This document shows, one piece after another, positions 43,373 through 53,647 of a stretch of 64,000 nt of DNA. Under the pieces are notes generated by a model that made no database searches, was not told where the DNA came from, and was given only the letters and a program-made list of their open reading frames with translations. The stretch is from Pseudomonas paracarnis (GTDB taxonomy: Bacteria; Pseudomonadota; Gammaproteobacteria; Pseudomonadales; Pseudomonadaceae), in contig NZ_CAJFCN010000002.1 in NCBI RefSeq assembly GCF_904063055.1, forward strand, positions 1-64,000. The letters run 5' to 3'. Numbering within the stretch: the first letter of the stretch is position 1; every line of letters begins with the position of its first letter. A program made the translations under genes and the position numbers.

Positions 43373-45343
43373 ATGGCCGGGCTGATTCCCCAGAGCTTTA
43401 TTGACGACCTTCTGAACCGCACCGACATCGTCGATGTTGTCAGCTCACGCGTACAGCTGAAAAAAGCCGGCAAAAACTACACCGCCTGCTGCCCGTTCCA
43501 TAAAGAAAAAACCCCATCCTTCAGCGTCAGCCCCGACAAGCAGTTCTATTACTGCTTCGGTTGCGGGGCGGGCGGGAATGCCCTGGGTTTCCTGATGGAC
43601 CACGACAACCTGGACTTCCCCCAGGCTGTCGAGGACTTGGCTAAAGCCGCAGGAATGGAAGTGCCCCGCGAAGAAAGTGGCCGCCCGCACAAACCCCGGC
43701 AACCCACCGATTCGCCGCTGTACCCGCTGCTTACCGCTGCCGCCGATTTTTACCGCCAGGCACTCAAGAGCCATCCGCAGCGCAAGGCCGCTGTCGACTA
43801 CCTCAAAGGCCGTGGCCTCACCGGCGAAATCGCTCGGGATTTCGGTCTCGGCTTCGCTCCGCCGGGCTGGGACAATCTGTATAAACACCTTAGCAGCGAC
43901 ACCCTCCAGCAAAAGGCCATGATCGACGCCGGCCTGCTGGTGGAAAACGCCGAGACCGGCAAGCGCTATGACCGCTTCCGCGACCGCGTGATGTTCCCGA
44001 TCCGCGACAGCCGTGGCCGCATCATCGCCTTTGGCGGCCGCGTGCTTGGTGATGACAAACCCAAGTACCTGAACTCCCCGGAGACCCCGGTGTTTCACAA
44101 AGGCCAGGAACTCTACGGCCTGTTCGAAGCGCGCAAGAACAACCGCAACCTCGACGAAATCATCGTGGTTGAGGGTTATATGGACGTGATCGCCCTGGCC
44201 CAACAAGGCCTGCGCAACGCGGTCGCGACCCTCGGCACCGCCACCAGCGAAGAACATCTGAAGCGCCTGTTCCGTGTCGTGCCCAGCGTGCTGTTTTGCT
44301 TCGACGGCGACCAGGCTGGCCGCAACGCCGCCTGGCGCGCGCTCGAAGCCACGCTGTCGAGCCTGCAGGATGGGCGTCGCGCACGCTTCCTGTTCCTGCC
44401 CGAAGGCGAAGACCCGGACACGCTGGTGCGCTCGGAAGGTACCGATGCGTTCCGTGCACGCATCAATCAACATGCACAGCCGCTGGCGGATTATTTTTTC
44501 CAGCAACTGACCGAAGAAGCCGACCCGCGCTCCCTGGAGGGCAAGGCCCATATGGCCACCCTTGCGGCGCCGCTGATCGACAAAGTCCCCGGCGCCAATT
44601 TGCGCACACTGATGCGCCAGCGCCTGCTGGAGATCACCGGTTTGAGCGGTGAAGCCGTCAGCCAGCTGGTGCACAGCGCCCCGCAAGAGGCGCCGCCAGC
44701 CTACGACCCCGGCATGGATTACGACGCCATGCCGGACTACGCTGACTTTCACCAACCTCAGGAGGCCTTCGCGCCCCAGCAGGAATGGACGCCAAAGAAG
44801 CCCGGCGCAGGTGGCAAGAAGTGGGATAAAAAGCCGTGGAGCAAAAACGGCAAGCGCGGTGATCGCGATGAAGCCTACGCGCCACGCACGCCCGTAGCGG
44901 TGGAAGCCCCCACACTGATTGCACTGCGCACACTGATTCACCACCCGCAATTGGCCGGCAAGGTTGAAAGTGCCGACCACTTTGCCAACGAGAGCAATAC
45001 CTATGCTCAGGTGCTTATTGCACTGATCGAAGCCGTGCAGAAAAACCCTAAGCTAAACTCAATCCAGTTGATGGCTCGCTGGCATGGCACGGAACAGGGC
45101 CGTTTATTGCGGGCACTGGCGGAAAAGGAGTGGCTAATTGACGGCGACAACCTTGAACAACAGTTTTTAGACACCATTAATAGGTTATCCGCGGGTCAAC
45201 ACACTCAGACCCTCGACGAACTTATCAAGAGAGCAAGGCAGCCGGGATTATCGGCTGAAGAGCAAATTCAGATAGCAAAACAGATGCGCGACCTCTTAAA
45301 ACAGAATGTTTACGCATCAAACCCGACCTCAGCTGGCGTGTGA
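43373..45343 (+). CDS. dnaG: DNA primase
   Basis: Synthesises RNA primers at the replication fork. The 656-residue protein has an N-terminal zinc ribbon (C40, H43, C61, C64), a Toprim core with EGYMDVIAL and the DGDQAG motif, and a C-terminal DnaB-interacting domain. Between core and C-terminal domain (about 430-510) is a Pro/Lys/Gln-rich low-complexity linker. Confidence 0.97.
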   Translation: MAGLIPQSFIDDLLNRTDIVDVVSSRVQLKKAGKNYTACCPFHKEKTPSFSVSPDKQFYYCFGCGAGGNALGFLMDHDNLDFPQAVEDLAKAAGMEVPREESGRPHKPRQPTDSPLYPLLTAAADFYRQALKSHPQRKAAVDYLKGRGLTGEIARDFGLGFAPPGWDNLYKHLSSDTLQQKAMIDAGLLVENAETGKRYDRFRDRVMFPIRDSRGRIIAFGGRVLGDDKPKYLNSPETPVFHKGQELYGLFEARKNNRNLDEIIVVEGYMDVIALAQQGLRNAVATLGTATSEEHLKRLFRVVPSVLFCFDGDQAGRNAAWRALEATLSSLQDGRRARFLFLPEGEDPDTLVRSEGTDAFRARINQHAQPLADYFFQQLTEEADPRSLEGKAHMATLAAPLIDKVPGANLRTLMRQRLLEITGLSGEAVSQLVHSAPQEAPPAYDPGMDYDAMPDYADFHQPQEAFAPQQEWTPKKPGAGGKKWDKKPWSKNGKRGDRDEAYAPRTPVAVEAPTLIALRTLIHHPQLAGKVESADHFANESNTYAQVLIALIEAVQKNPKLNSIQLMARWHGTEQGRLLRALAEKEWLIDGDNLEQQFLDTINRLSAGQHTQTLDELIKRARQPGLSAEEQIQIAKQMRDLLKQNVYASNPTSAGV

Positions 45344-45357
45344 GGTCATAGCTCGGG

Positions 45358-45363
45358 TATAAT
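45358..45363 (+). promoter_or_regulatory. Candidate -10 element upstream of rpoD
   Basis: A consensus TATAAT lies 15 bp after the dnaG stop and 48 bp before the rpoD ATG. No good -35 is visible at 16-18 bp, so the site may need an activator or be a chance match. An internal rpoD promoter is expected from E. coli. Confidence 0.4.
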
Positions 45364-45410
45364 CCTCGGCTTGTTTTTTGCCCGCCAAGACCTTCAGTGG
45401 ATAGGGTGTT

Positions 45411-47258
45411 ATGTCCGGAAAAGCGCAACAGCAGTCTCGTATCAAAGAGTTGATACTTCTTGGTCGTGAGCAGGGTTACCTGACTTACGCGGAGGTCAAC
45501 GACCACCTGCCTGAGGATATTTCAGATCCTGAGCAGGTGGAAGACATCATCCGCATGATTAACGACATGGGGATCAACGTATTCGAAACTGCGCCAGATA
45601 AGGATTCCCTTATGCTGGCCGACGCCGATACCGACGAAGCCGCCGCTGAAGAAGCTGCCGCCGCGTTGGCTGCGGTGGAGACCGATATCGGCCGCACGAC
45701 AGACCCTGTGCGCATGTATATGCGCGAAATGGGTACCGTCGAGCTGCTGACACGCGAAGGCGAGATCGAAATCGCCAAGCGTATCGAAGAGGGCATCCGT
45801 GAAGTGATGGGCGCCATTGCGCACTTCCCTGGCACGGTTGACCACATTCTCTCCGAGTACACTCGCGTCACCACCGAAGGTGGCCGCCTGTCTGACGTCC
45901 TGAGCGGTTATATCGACCCGGACGACGGCATTGCGCCGCCTGCCGCCGAAGTACCGCCGCCTGTTGATGCGAAAGCCGCAAAAGCGGACGACGACTCCGA
46001 CGACGACGAAGCTGAAAGCAGCGACGACGAAGAAGAAGCCGAAAGCGGTCCAGACCCGGTCATCGCTGCCCAGCGCTTCGGTGCGGTTTCCGATCAAATG
46101 GAAATCACCCGCAAGGCCCTGAAGAAGCACGGTCGTGGCAACAAGCAGGCGATTGCCGAGCTGGTGGCCCTGGCTGAGCTGTTCATGCCAATCAAGCTGG
46201 TGCCCAAGCAATTCGAAGGCCTGGTTGAGCGTGTTCGCAGCGCCCTTGAGCGTCTGCGTGCACAAGAGCGTGCGATCATGCAGCTCTGTGTGCGTGATGC
46301 GCGCATGCCGCGTACCGATTTCCTGCGCCAGTTCCCGGGCAACGAAGTTGACGAAAGCTGGAGCGACGCACTGGCCAAGGGCAAGGCGAAATACGCCGAA
46401 GCCATCGGTCGCCTGCAGCCCGATATCATCCGTTGCCAGCAGAAGCTGACCGCGCTTGAGACCGAAACCGGCCTGACCATTGCAGAAATCAAAGACATCA
46501 ACCGTCGCATGTCGATCGGTGAGGCCAAGGCCCGCCGCGCGAAGAAAGAGATGGTTGAAGCGAACTTGCGTCTGGTGATCTCCATCGCCAAGAAGTACAC
46601 CAACCGTGGCCTGCAATTCCTTGATCTGATCCAGGAAGGCAACATCGGCTTGATGAAGGCGGTGGACAAGTTCGAATACCGTCGCGGCTACAAGTTCTCG
46701 ACTTATGCCACCTGGTGGATCCGTCAGGCGATCACTCGCTCGATCGCCGACCAGGCCCGCACCATCCGTATTCCGGTGCACATGATCGAGACCATCAACA
46801 AGCTCAACCGCATTTCCCGGCAGATGTTGCAGGAAATGGGTCGCGAACCGACCCCGGAAGAGCTGGGCGAACGCATGGAAATGCCTGAGGATAAAATCCG
46901 CAAGGTATTGAAGATCGCTAAAGAGCCGATCTCCATGGAAACGCCGATTGGTGATGACGAAGACTCCCATCTGGGTGACTTCATCGAAGACTCGACCATG
47001 CAGTCGCCAATCGATGTCGCCACTGTTGAGAGCTTGAAAGAAGCGACTCGCGACGTACTGTCCGGCCTCACTGCCCGTGAAGCCAAGGTACTGCGCATGC
47101 GTTTCGGCATCGACATGAATACCGACCACACCCTTGAGGAAGTCGGTAAGCAGTTTGACGTGACCCGTGAGCGGATCCGTCAGATCGAAGCCAAGGCGCT
47201 GCGCAAGTTGCGCCACCCGACGCGAAGCGAGCATCTGCGCTCCTTCCTCGACGAGTGA
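45411..47258 (+). CDS. rpoD: RNA polymerase sigma factor RpoD (sigma-70)
   Basis: Housekeeping sigma factor. The 615-residue protein has region 1.1 ([20 protein letters not shown]), region 1.2 ([11 protein letters not shown]), a non-conserved region with an acidic tract (about 185-210, [17 protein letters not shown]), region 2 ([41 protein letters not shown]), region 3, and region 4 ending [15 protein letters not shown] strong terminator follows. Confidence 0.98.
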   Translation: MSGKAQQQSRIKELILLGREQGYLTYAEVNDHLPEDISDPEQVEDIIRMINDMGINVFETAPDKDSLMLADADTDEAAAEEAAAALAAVETDIGRTTDPVRMYMREMGTVELLTREGEIEIAKRIEEGIREVMGAIAHFPGTVDHILSEYTRVTTEGGRLSDVLSGYIDPDDGIAPPAAEVPPPVDAKAAKADDDSDDDEAESSDDEEEAESGPDPVIAAQRFGAVSDQMEITRKALKKHGRGNKQAIAELVALAELFMPIKLVPKQFEGLVERVRSALERLRAQERAIMQLCVRDARMPRTDFLRQFPGNEVDESWSDALAKGKAKYAEAIGRLQPDIIRCQQKLTALETETGLTIAEIKDINRRMSIGEAKARRAKKEMVEANLRLVISIAKKYTNRGLQFLDLIQEGNIGLMKAVDKFEYRRGYKFSTYATWWIRQAITRSIADQARTIRIPVHMIETINKLNRISRQMLQEMGREPTPEELGERMEMPEDKIRKVLKIAKEPISMETPIGDDEDSHLGDFIEDSTMQSPIDVATVESLKEATRDVLSGLTAREAKVLRMRFGIDMNTDHTLEEVGKQFDVTRERIRQIEAKALRKLRHPTRSEHLRSFLDE

Positions 47259-47264
47259 TACCAG

Positions 47265-47290
47265 AACCCCCGGCCCAGGCCGGGGGTTTT
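47265..47290 (+). terminator. rpoD terminator
   Basis: An 11-bp perfect stem (47265-47275 with 47278-47288) around a two-base centre, followed by further T residues, seven bases after the rpoD stop. Confidence 0.9.
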
Positions 47291-47392
47291 GCTTTCTACC
47301 GATTGCTTTGCACAGATTAACTGCCTCGCACACCCCGCCCTCGCAATGCCCGTCTACACTCGAGACATTCCCCGTGCCATAACGAGACCGTT

Positions 47393-50300
47393 ATGCCCAG
47401 ATTGCCGACCGTGATACTGCTGTCGCTGCTGACCTGGACCGCAACGGCTGGCGCGTTGACTCTTACGGATGATGAGCGTAGCTGGTTGGCGGACCATCAG
47501 GAGCTGCGCCTAGGCGTGGATGCGTCTTGGCCACCTTTTGAATATCGCGATGAAAATGGCCGATATCAGGGCTTGGCAGCCGATTACGTACGCCTGCTCC
47601 AGGACCGCCTGGGTGTGCGTATCAAACTGATCGAACCGGTTAACTGGACTGCGGTGCTTGAACAAGCCCGCAATAATCAGCTCGACCTGCTGCCTGGCAT
47701 CATGTCCACCCCCGAACGCCAAAACTTCCTGGCGTTCACACGCCCCTATCTCGACTTTCCCATCGTCATCCTGGCCCATGAAGGCGGCGCGAAACCACGC
47801 AGCCTCAAGGATCTGTACGGGCTTAAAATTGCCGTGGTGGAAAACTACGCGCCCCATGAATTGCTCCGCACCCACCATCCGGACCTGAATCTGGTCGCCC
47901 TGCCCAACGTCAGTTCGACGCTGCAAGCCCTGGCCACCGATGAAGTGGATGCCGTGGTCGGCGACCTCGCCTCCAGCGTCTGGAGCCTGCGCCAACTCAA
48001 GCTCGACGGTTTATACGTCAGCGGCGAAACGCCCTACCGCTACCAACTGGCGATGGGTGTCCCGCGGGATGAAAAAATCCTGGTGGGCATCCTGGACAAA
48101 GTCCTCGCCGACCTCAGCTCAGCCGAAACGGATGCAATCCAGCAACATTGGGTCGGCAGCTTCACCGATCACCGCACCTTCTGGGCTGACTTGCTCACGT
48201 ACGGCCTGCCAGCGGTGCTGCTATTGAGTACGGTGCTGGCCATCGTTATTCGGATCAATCGCCGGCTCAGTTCGGAAATTTCTCGCCGGGTCGCCCTTGA
48301 ACAAGAACTGCGAAGCAGCGAGTACCACTATCGCGGCTTGGTGGAGAGCTTGTCCGCCATCGCCTGGGAAGCAAGCATCAGCGATTTCACCTACAGCTAC
48401 GTGTCGCCCCATGCCGAAGACCTGCTCGGCTATCCCCGCGCCCACTGGTTGATTCCAGGCTTCTGGCGCAACATCATCCACCCCGCCGACCTGACCCGCG
48501 CCGAGGCCTATTGCTATCGGGAAACTCGTGCTAACCGTGATCACAGCATTGATTACCGGGTCATCACCGCTGATGGCCGCTGCCTGTGGGTACGTGACAT
48601 TGTCAGCCTGATCGAACACGGCCACGAGCCAGTGCTGCGCGGCCTGATGATCGACATCAGCGAAGCCAAGCGCACCGAAGAAGCCCTGCAACTGTCCGAG
48701 CAGAAATTTGCCTCGGTGTTTCAGCAGTGCCCGGACATCCTGGTGATTGCCCAGTTATCTGATGGCTGCCTGCTGGAGGTCAACAAGGCATTCGAGGACC
48801 AGATTGGGCTGCGCGCCGACGAGGTGGTAGGCAAAACCGCCTCAGATCTGAATATATGGGGCATTCAGGGCGTCGGTCCGGATTTGCTGCAGCGGGTACA
48901 GACCACCAGTATCCGTAACCTGGAAATGTCCTTTCTGCGCAGCAATGGTCAGGCATTTACCGGGCTGATCTCAGCTGAGCCGTTCCAACTCGATACCACT
49001 GAAGCCCTGGTGGTGGTGGTGCGCGATATCACCGAGCTCAAGGAAACCCAACAGCAGCTGCAAACCTCCGAAGAGAAATTCGCCAAGGCATTCCATGCTT
49101 CCCCCGACGGTTTACTACTGAGTCGCCAAAGAGATGGCCTGCTGATTGAAGTGAACGAAGGTTTCAGCCACCTGACCGGTTTCACCAGCGCCTCCTCACT
49201 TGACCAATCAACCCTGGACCTAGGCATCTGGGTCGACCTCAACGAACGCAAACACATGCTGGAGTTGATGCAGCGCGACGGTTTTGTGCGCGATTTCATC
49301 TGTCATATCCGTCGTGCCGACGGCCAGATTCGCCTGTGCGAAGTGTCCAGCCGCCCACTGCCGATTGGCGACGAAGATTGCATGCTGACCATCGCCCGGG
49401 ACATCACCGAACGCCAGTTGATGCAGGAAAAACTGCAGCAGGCCGCCACGGTGTTCGAAAGCACCGCCGAAGGCGTCTTGATCACCGACACACGGCAGAA
49501 CATCAGCGCCGTCAACCGCGCCTTCACTGAGATAACCGGCTACAGCGAGGTTGAAGCCCTTGGTCATACCCCGCGCCTGCTCGCCTCCGGCCTGCATGAC
49601 AGCGCGTTCTATGCGGCGATGTGGCACCAGTTGACGGCCCAGGGTCATTGGCAAGGAGAGATCTCCAACCGCCGCAAGAACGGCGAGGTGTATCCGAGCT
49701 GGCTGACCATCAGCGCCGTGCGTAACCGCGAGCAATTGGTCACGCACTTCGTTGCCGTGTTCGCCGACATCTCCAGCCTCAAGCTGGCCCAGGCACGCCT
49801 GGATTATCAGGCCCACCACGACCCATTGACCGGCCTGCCCAACCGCACCCTGTTTGAAAACCGGCTGCAGGCCGCCCTCAACGGCCAGCAGGAAAGTGGT
49901 AAACAGGGCGCGGTGTTGTTTCTCGACCTTGATCGCTTCAAACACATCAACGACAGCCTCGGCCACCCGGTCGGCGACCTGCTGCTCAAAGACATCGCCG
50001 TACGCCTCAAGGAGCAGTTGCGGGACGTGGACACCGTTGCTCGCTTGGGCGGCGACGAATTCATTATCCTGTTGCCCGGCTTGCAACAGGCCAGCGACGC
50101 CCAGCACTTGGCGAACAAACTGCTCGACTGTTTTACCCCGCCATTCCAAGCCGGCGAGCATGAGTTTTTTATCAGCGCCAGTATCGGCACCAGCCTGTAT
50201 CCGCAAGACGGTACCGACGTCGCCACCCTGGTCAAAAATGCCGACGCCGCAATGTATCGCTCCAAGGCCAAGGGGCGTAACCGGGTCGAGCGCTATACCC

Positions 50301-51136
50301 GCGACCTGACTGCCCAAGCCAATGAACGCGTAGCGCTGGAGCACGAACTGCGCCGCGCCATCGAACGTGAAGAATTGAGCCTGTATTACCAACCCAAGCG
50401 CAACCTGGTCACCCAACAACTGATCGGCGCCGAAGCCTTGATCCGCTGGCACCACCCGACTCTGGGCGACGTCCCGCCCGAACACTTTATCGCCTTGGCC
50501 GAAGAGAACGGCATGATCCTGCAAATCGGCGACTGGGTACTGGAACAGGCCTGCCGGCAACTGCACGCCTGGCAAGCGGCTTTCGAGGATTTCGGCCCCC
50601 TGTCGGTCAACCTCGCAGGCGCGCAACTGCGTCACCCCAACCTGCTGTCACGCATCGAACAACTGCTGCACGATTACCGCCTCGAACCCGGCTGCCTGCA
50701 ACTGGAAATCACCGAAAACTTCATCATGAGCCAAGCCGAAGAAGCGCTCGCGGTGTTGCACCAACTCAAGCGCCTGGGCGTCCAATTGGCGATCGATGAT
50801 TTCGGCACCGGCTACTCGTCCCTCAGCTACCTCAAGCGCCTGCCCCTGGACTTCCTCAAAATCGACCAATCCTTCGTGCGCGGCTTGCCCGACGACCCTC
50901 ACGATGCAGCCATCGTGCGCGCCATCATCGCCCTCGGCCACAGCATGCAATTCACCATCATCGCCGAAGGCGTGGAGACTCCGGCGCAACAAGCATTCCT
51001 CGCAAGCGAGGGGTGTGAACAGATGCAAGGCTACATCGTCAGCCTGCCCCTCCCGCCGGAGCTTTTTGCCGCCAGCTTCCTTCGTACACGGCACAAGGAT
51101 TTTTCGGATGGCACAGTGAACAAACCATCGCTATAA
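47393..51136 (+). CDS. Periplasmic-sensing PAS-GGDEF-EAL cyclic-di-GMP protein
   Basis: A 1247-residue inner-membrane signalling protein. In order: signal peptide, a periplasmic amino-acid-binding-protein-like domain (about 25-260, RLGVDASWPPFEYRDENGRYQGL), one membrane helix (about 265-290), four PAS segments (about 305-800), GGDEF with intact motif at 886-890, and EAL with motif at 1014-1016 plus DDFGTGYSSLSYLKRLP. An RxxD inhibitory site (RDVD) sits five residues before GGDEF. Both active sites look intact, so it may synthesise and degrade c-di-GMP in response to a small ligand. It follows rpoD but behind a terminator. Its stop codon overlaps the tRNA promoter. Confidence 0.92.
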   Translation: MPRLPTVILLSLLTWTATAGALTLTDDERSWLADHQELRLGVDASWPPFEYRDENGRYQGLAADYVRLLQDRLGVRIKLIEPVNWTAVLEQARNNQLDLLPGIMSTPERQNFLAFTRPYLDFPIVILAHEGGAKPRSLKDLYGLKIAVVENYAPHELLRTHHPDLNLVALPNVSSTLQALATDEVDAVVGDLASSVWSLRQLKLDGLYVSGETPYRYQLAMGVPRDEKILVGILDKVLADLSSAETDAIQQHWVGSFTDHRTFWADLLTYGLPAVLLLSTVLAIVIRINRRLSSEISRRVALEQELRSSEYHYRGLVESLSAIAWEASISDFTYSYVSPHAEDLLGYPRAHWLIPGFWRNIIHPADLTRAEAYCYRETRANRDHSIDYRVITADGRCLWVRDIVSLIEHGHEPVLRGLMIDISEAKRTEEALQLSEQKFASVFQQCPDILVIAQLSDGCLLEVNKAFEDQIGLRADEVVGKTASDLNIWGIQGVGPDLLQRVQTTSIRNLEMSFLRSNGQAFTGLISAEPFQLDTTEALVVVVRDITELKETQQQLQTSEEKFAKAFHASPDGLLLSRQRDGLLIEVNEGFSHLTGFTSASSLDQSTLDLGIWVDLNERKHMLELMQRDGFVRDFICHIRRADGQIRLCEVSSRPLPIGDEDCMLTIARDITERQLMQEKLQQAATVFESTAEGVLITDTRQNISAVNRAFTEITGYSEVEALGHTPRLLASGLHDSAFYAAMWHQLTAQGHWQGEISNRRKNGEVYPSWLTISAVRNREQLVTHFVAVFADISSLKLAQARLDYQAHHDPLTGLPNRTLFENRLQAALNGQQESGKQGAVLFLDLDRFKHINDSLGHPVGDLLLKDIAVRLKEQLRDVDTVARLGGDEFIILLPGLQQASDAQHLANKLLDCFTPPFQAGEHEFFISASIGTSLYPQDGTDVATLVKNADAAMYRSKAKGRNRVERYTRDLTAQANERVALEHELRRAIEREELSLYYQPKRNLVTQQLIGAEALIRWHHPTLGDVPPEHFIALAEENGMILQIGDWVLEQACRQLHAWQAAFEDFGPLSVNLAGAQLRHPNLLSRIEQLLHDYRLEPGCLQLEITENFIMSQAEEALAVLHQLKRLGVQLAIDDFGTGYSSLSYLKRLPLDFLKIDQSFVRGLPDDPHDAAIVRAIIALGHSMQFTIIAEGVETPAQQAFLASEGCEQMQGYIVSLPLPPELFAASFLRTRHKDFSDGTVNKPSL

Positions 51137-51137
51137 T
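51110..51137 (+). promoter_or_regulatory. tRNA gene promoter
   Basis: Consensus -10 TATAAT (51132-51137) with a weak -35 GGCACA (51110-51115) at 16 bp, followed by CCGCGACC, a GC-rich discriminator as in stable RNA genes. The -10 overlaps the stop codon (51134-51136) of the GGDEF/EAL gene. Confidence 0.65.
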
Positions 51138-51151
51138 CCGCGACCTACTGA

Positions 51152-51228
<77 letters not shown>

Positions 51229-51234
51229 CACAAA

Positions 51235-51259
51235 AAAAGCCGCGCATTGCGCGGCTTTT
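51235..51259 (+). terminator. tRNA terminator
   Basis: Perfect 11-bp stem AAAAGCCGCGC / GCGCGGCTTTT with an ATT loop, starting seven bases after the tRNA CCA end. Confidence 0.9.
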
Positions 51260-51339
51260 GCGTATCTGGCATCACGGTTCTTTCAGCCAGGCCAAGCCTG
51301 TACCATGCTTGCTCATTGCCCCCGCACTGGAGCCCCCCC

Positions 51340-51786
51340 TTGCCCGCCCTAGACGAAATCGACCGCCAACTGATCGCCGCCCTGCAGCTCAACGCCCGTG
51401 AAAGCGTGGCCATGCTCGCCAGGCAGTTGGGCATCGCGCGCACCACCGTCACGTCGCGTCTGGCCCGCCTGGAGAAAACCCAGGTCATCACCGGTTACGG
51501 CGTGCGCCTGGGCCAGCGCGTTGCGGATGGGGGGTTGCAAGCTTATGTGGGCATTACCGTGCAACCCCGTTCGGGCAAAGAGGTGTTGCGCAGGCTGAGC
51601 GCCATGGCGCAAGTGCAGCAGTTGTGCGCGGTAAGTGGAGAGTTCGATTACGTGGCTTGGCTGCGCACCGATTCGCCAGAGCAACTGGACCAATTGCTGG
51701 ACCAGATCGGCAGTGTTGACGGCGTGGAAAAAACCACCACCTCGATCATCCTCAGTAACAAATTGGATCGCGGACAACCAATCTGA
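51340..51786 (+). CDS. Lrp/AsnC family transcriptional regulator
   Basis: A 148-residue feast-famine regulator: N-terminal helix-turn-helix (LDEIDRQLIAALQLNARESVAMLARQLGIARTTVTSRLARLE) and a C-terminal ligand-binding RAM domain (VSGEFDYVAWLRTDSPEQLDQLLDQIGSVDGVEKTTTSIIL). The start is TTG at 51340, with GGAG at 51329-51332 seven bases upstream. Its position 147 bp before davBA suggests it responds to lysine or a derivative, but that is inference. Confidence 0.9.
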   Translation: MPALDEIDRQLIAALQLNARESVAMLARQLGIARTTVTSRLARLEKTQVITGYGVRLGQRVADGGLQAYVGITVQPRSGKEVLRRLSAMAQVQQLCAVSGEFDYVAWLRTDSPEQLDQLLDQIGSVDGVEKTTTSIILSNKLDRGQPI

Positions 51787-51933
51787 TCACTACCTTCGTC
51801 ATATTGACTAAAACCAGTACAATCCGACGACACATTGCGTCTTATTAACGAGCGCAACGCTCCCTAAACTGGCTGCCATCTTTTCCTATACTCAACGGGC
51901 CCTCCTCCCGCCGAGCCGTCAGTAAGGTCAGCC

Positions 51934-53637
51934 ATGAGCATTCCGTCCAGCACCCTCAGCAAGCCCAATCGCCACCCGGGCGACGGTAAGAAACCCATCA
52001 CCATTTTCGGCCCGGACTTCCCGTTTGCCTTTGATGACTGGATCGAACACCCCGCCGGGCTGGGCAGTATTCCTGCGGCCAATCATGGCGCCGAAGTGGC
52101 GATCGTCGGCGCCGGGATCGCGGGCCTGGTTGCGGCCTACGAGCTGATGAAACTCGGGCTCAAGCCCGTTGTGTATGAAGCCTCGAAGATGGGTGGCCGC
52201 TTGCGCTCGCAGGCCTTTGAAGGCGCCGAAGGCATCATCGCCGAGTTGGGCGGCATGCGGTTCCCGGTATCGTCCACGGCGTTCTACCATTACGTGGACA
52301 AACTGGGACTGGAGACCAAGCCCTTTCCCAACCCGCTGACACCGGCGTCCGGCAGCACCGTGATCGATCTGGAAGGCCAGACTCACTATGCGCAAAAACT
52401 CTCCGATTTACCGGCACTGTTCCAGGAAGTCGCCGATGCCTGGGCCGACGCCTTGGAGGCCGGTTCGCAGTTCGGCGATATCCAGCAGGCAATCCGCGAC
52501 CGCGACGTGCCACGGCTCAAGGAACTGTGGAACAAGCTCGTGCCGCTGTGGGATGACCGTACCTTCTACGACTTCGTCGCCACCTCCAAAGCCTTCGCCA
52601 AATTGTCCTTCCACCACCGCGAGGTGTTTGGCCAGGTCGGTTTCGGCACCGGCGGTTGGGACTCTGACTTTCCCAACTCCATGCTGGAAATCTTCCGTGT
52701 GGTAATGACCAACTGCGATGATCATCAACACCTGATCGTCGGTGGCGTGGCACAAGTGCCCATGGGCATCTGGCGCCATGTGCCAGAGCGCTGCGCCCAT
52801 TGGCCGGCCGGCACCAGCCTGAGCTCGTTGCATAGAGGCGCACCACGGGCAGGCGTGAAGCGCATTGCCCACGCCGCCGATGGCCGCTTTGCTGTTACCG
52901 ACAACTATGGCGACACGCGCGAATACGCGGCGGTGCTGACCACCTGCCAGAGTTGGCTGCTGACCACACAGATCGAATGCGACGAAACCCTGTTCTCACA
53001 AAAAATGTGGATGGCCCTGGATCGCACTCGCTACATGCAGTCATCGAAAACCTTCGTGATGGTTGATCGCCCATTCTGGAAAGACAAAGACCCGCAAACC
53101 GGCCGCGACCTGATGAGCATGACCCTCACCGACCGCCTGACCCGGGGCACCTACCTGTTCGATAACGGTGACGACAAGCCGGGGGTGATCTGCCTGTCCT
53201 ACTCGTGGATGAGCGACGCACTGAAGATGCTGCCCCAGCCTATCGACAAGCGGGTGAAACTGGCCCTCGATGCGCTGAAGAAGATCTACCCCAACGTTGA
53301 TATCAAGGCGCGCATCATCGGCGACCCGATCACCGTGTCCTGGGAGGCCGATCCGCATTTCCTCGGGGCCTTCAAAGGCGCCTTGCCCGGTCACTATCGC
53401 TATAACCAGCGGATGTATGCGCACTTCATGCAGAAGGATATGCCCGCCGAACAACGCGGGATCTTCATCGCGGGTGATGATGTATCGTGGACGCCCGCCT
53501 GGGTCGAAGGCGCGGTACAAACCTCGCTCAACGCGGTATGGGGCATCATGAATCACTTCGGTGGCAGCACCCACCCGGAGAACCCAGGCCCAGGCGACGT
53601 ATTCGATGAAATAGGGCCAATCGCCCTGGCAGAATAA
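51934..53637 (+). CDS. davB: L-lysine 2-monooxygenase
   Basis: FAD enzyme that converts lysine to 5-aminovaleramide, the first step of the aminovalerate pathway to glutarate. The 567-residue amine oxidase-family protein has the Rossmann motif VAIVGAGIAGLVAAYE (GxGxxG at 59-64), MGGRLRSQ and a C-terminal FIAGDDVSWTPAWVEGAVQTSLNA. It is identified by overall similarity to DavB and by the amidase immediately downstream. Tryptophan 2-monooxygenase, a relative, is a less likely alternative. Confidence 0.88.
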   Translation: MSIPSSTLSKPNRHPGDGKKPITIFGPDFPFAFDDWIEHPAGLGSIPAANHGAEVAIVGAGIAGLVAAYELMKLGLKPVVYEASKMGGRLRSQAFEGAEGIIAELGGMRFPVSSTAFYHYVDKLGLETKPFPNPLTPASGSTVIDLEGQTHYAQKLSDLPALFQEVADAWADALEAGSQFGDIQQAIRDRDVPRLKELWNKLVPLWDDRTFYDFVATSKAFAKLSFHHREVFGQVGFGTGGWDSDFPNSMLEIFRVVMTNCDDHQHLIVGGVAQVPMGIWRHVPERCAHWPAGTSLSSLHRGAPRAGVKRIAHAADGRFAVTDNYGDTREYAAVLTTCQSWLLTTQIECDETLFSQKMWMALDRTRYMQSSKTFVMVDRPFWKDKDPQTGRDLMSMTLTDRLTRGTYLFDNGDDKPGVICLSYSWMSDALKMLPQPIDKRVKLALDALKKIYPNVDIKARIIGDPITVSWEADPHFLGAFKGALPGHYRYNQRMYAHFMQKDMPAEQRGIFIAGDDVSWTPAWVEGAVQTSLNAVWGIMNHFGGSTHPENPGPGDVFDEIGPIALAE

Positions 53638-53647
53638 GGAGTTGAGC

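Noticed and set aside
43445..44980. 511-codon open frame antisense to dnaG
   Set aside because: No domain signal; it lies opposite conserved primase motifs.
45522..47333. 603-codon open frame antisense to rpoD
   Set aside because: Same codon-bias artefact; sigma-70 is beyond doubt on the plus strand.
51787..51933. Lysine riboswitch before davB
   Set aside because: The 147-bp gap is too short and shows no conserved lysine-riboswitch core or expression platform that I can recognise.
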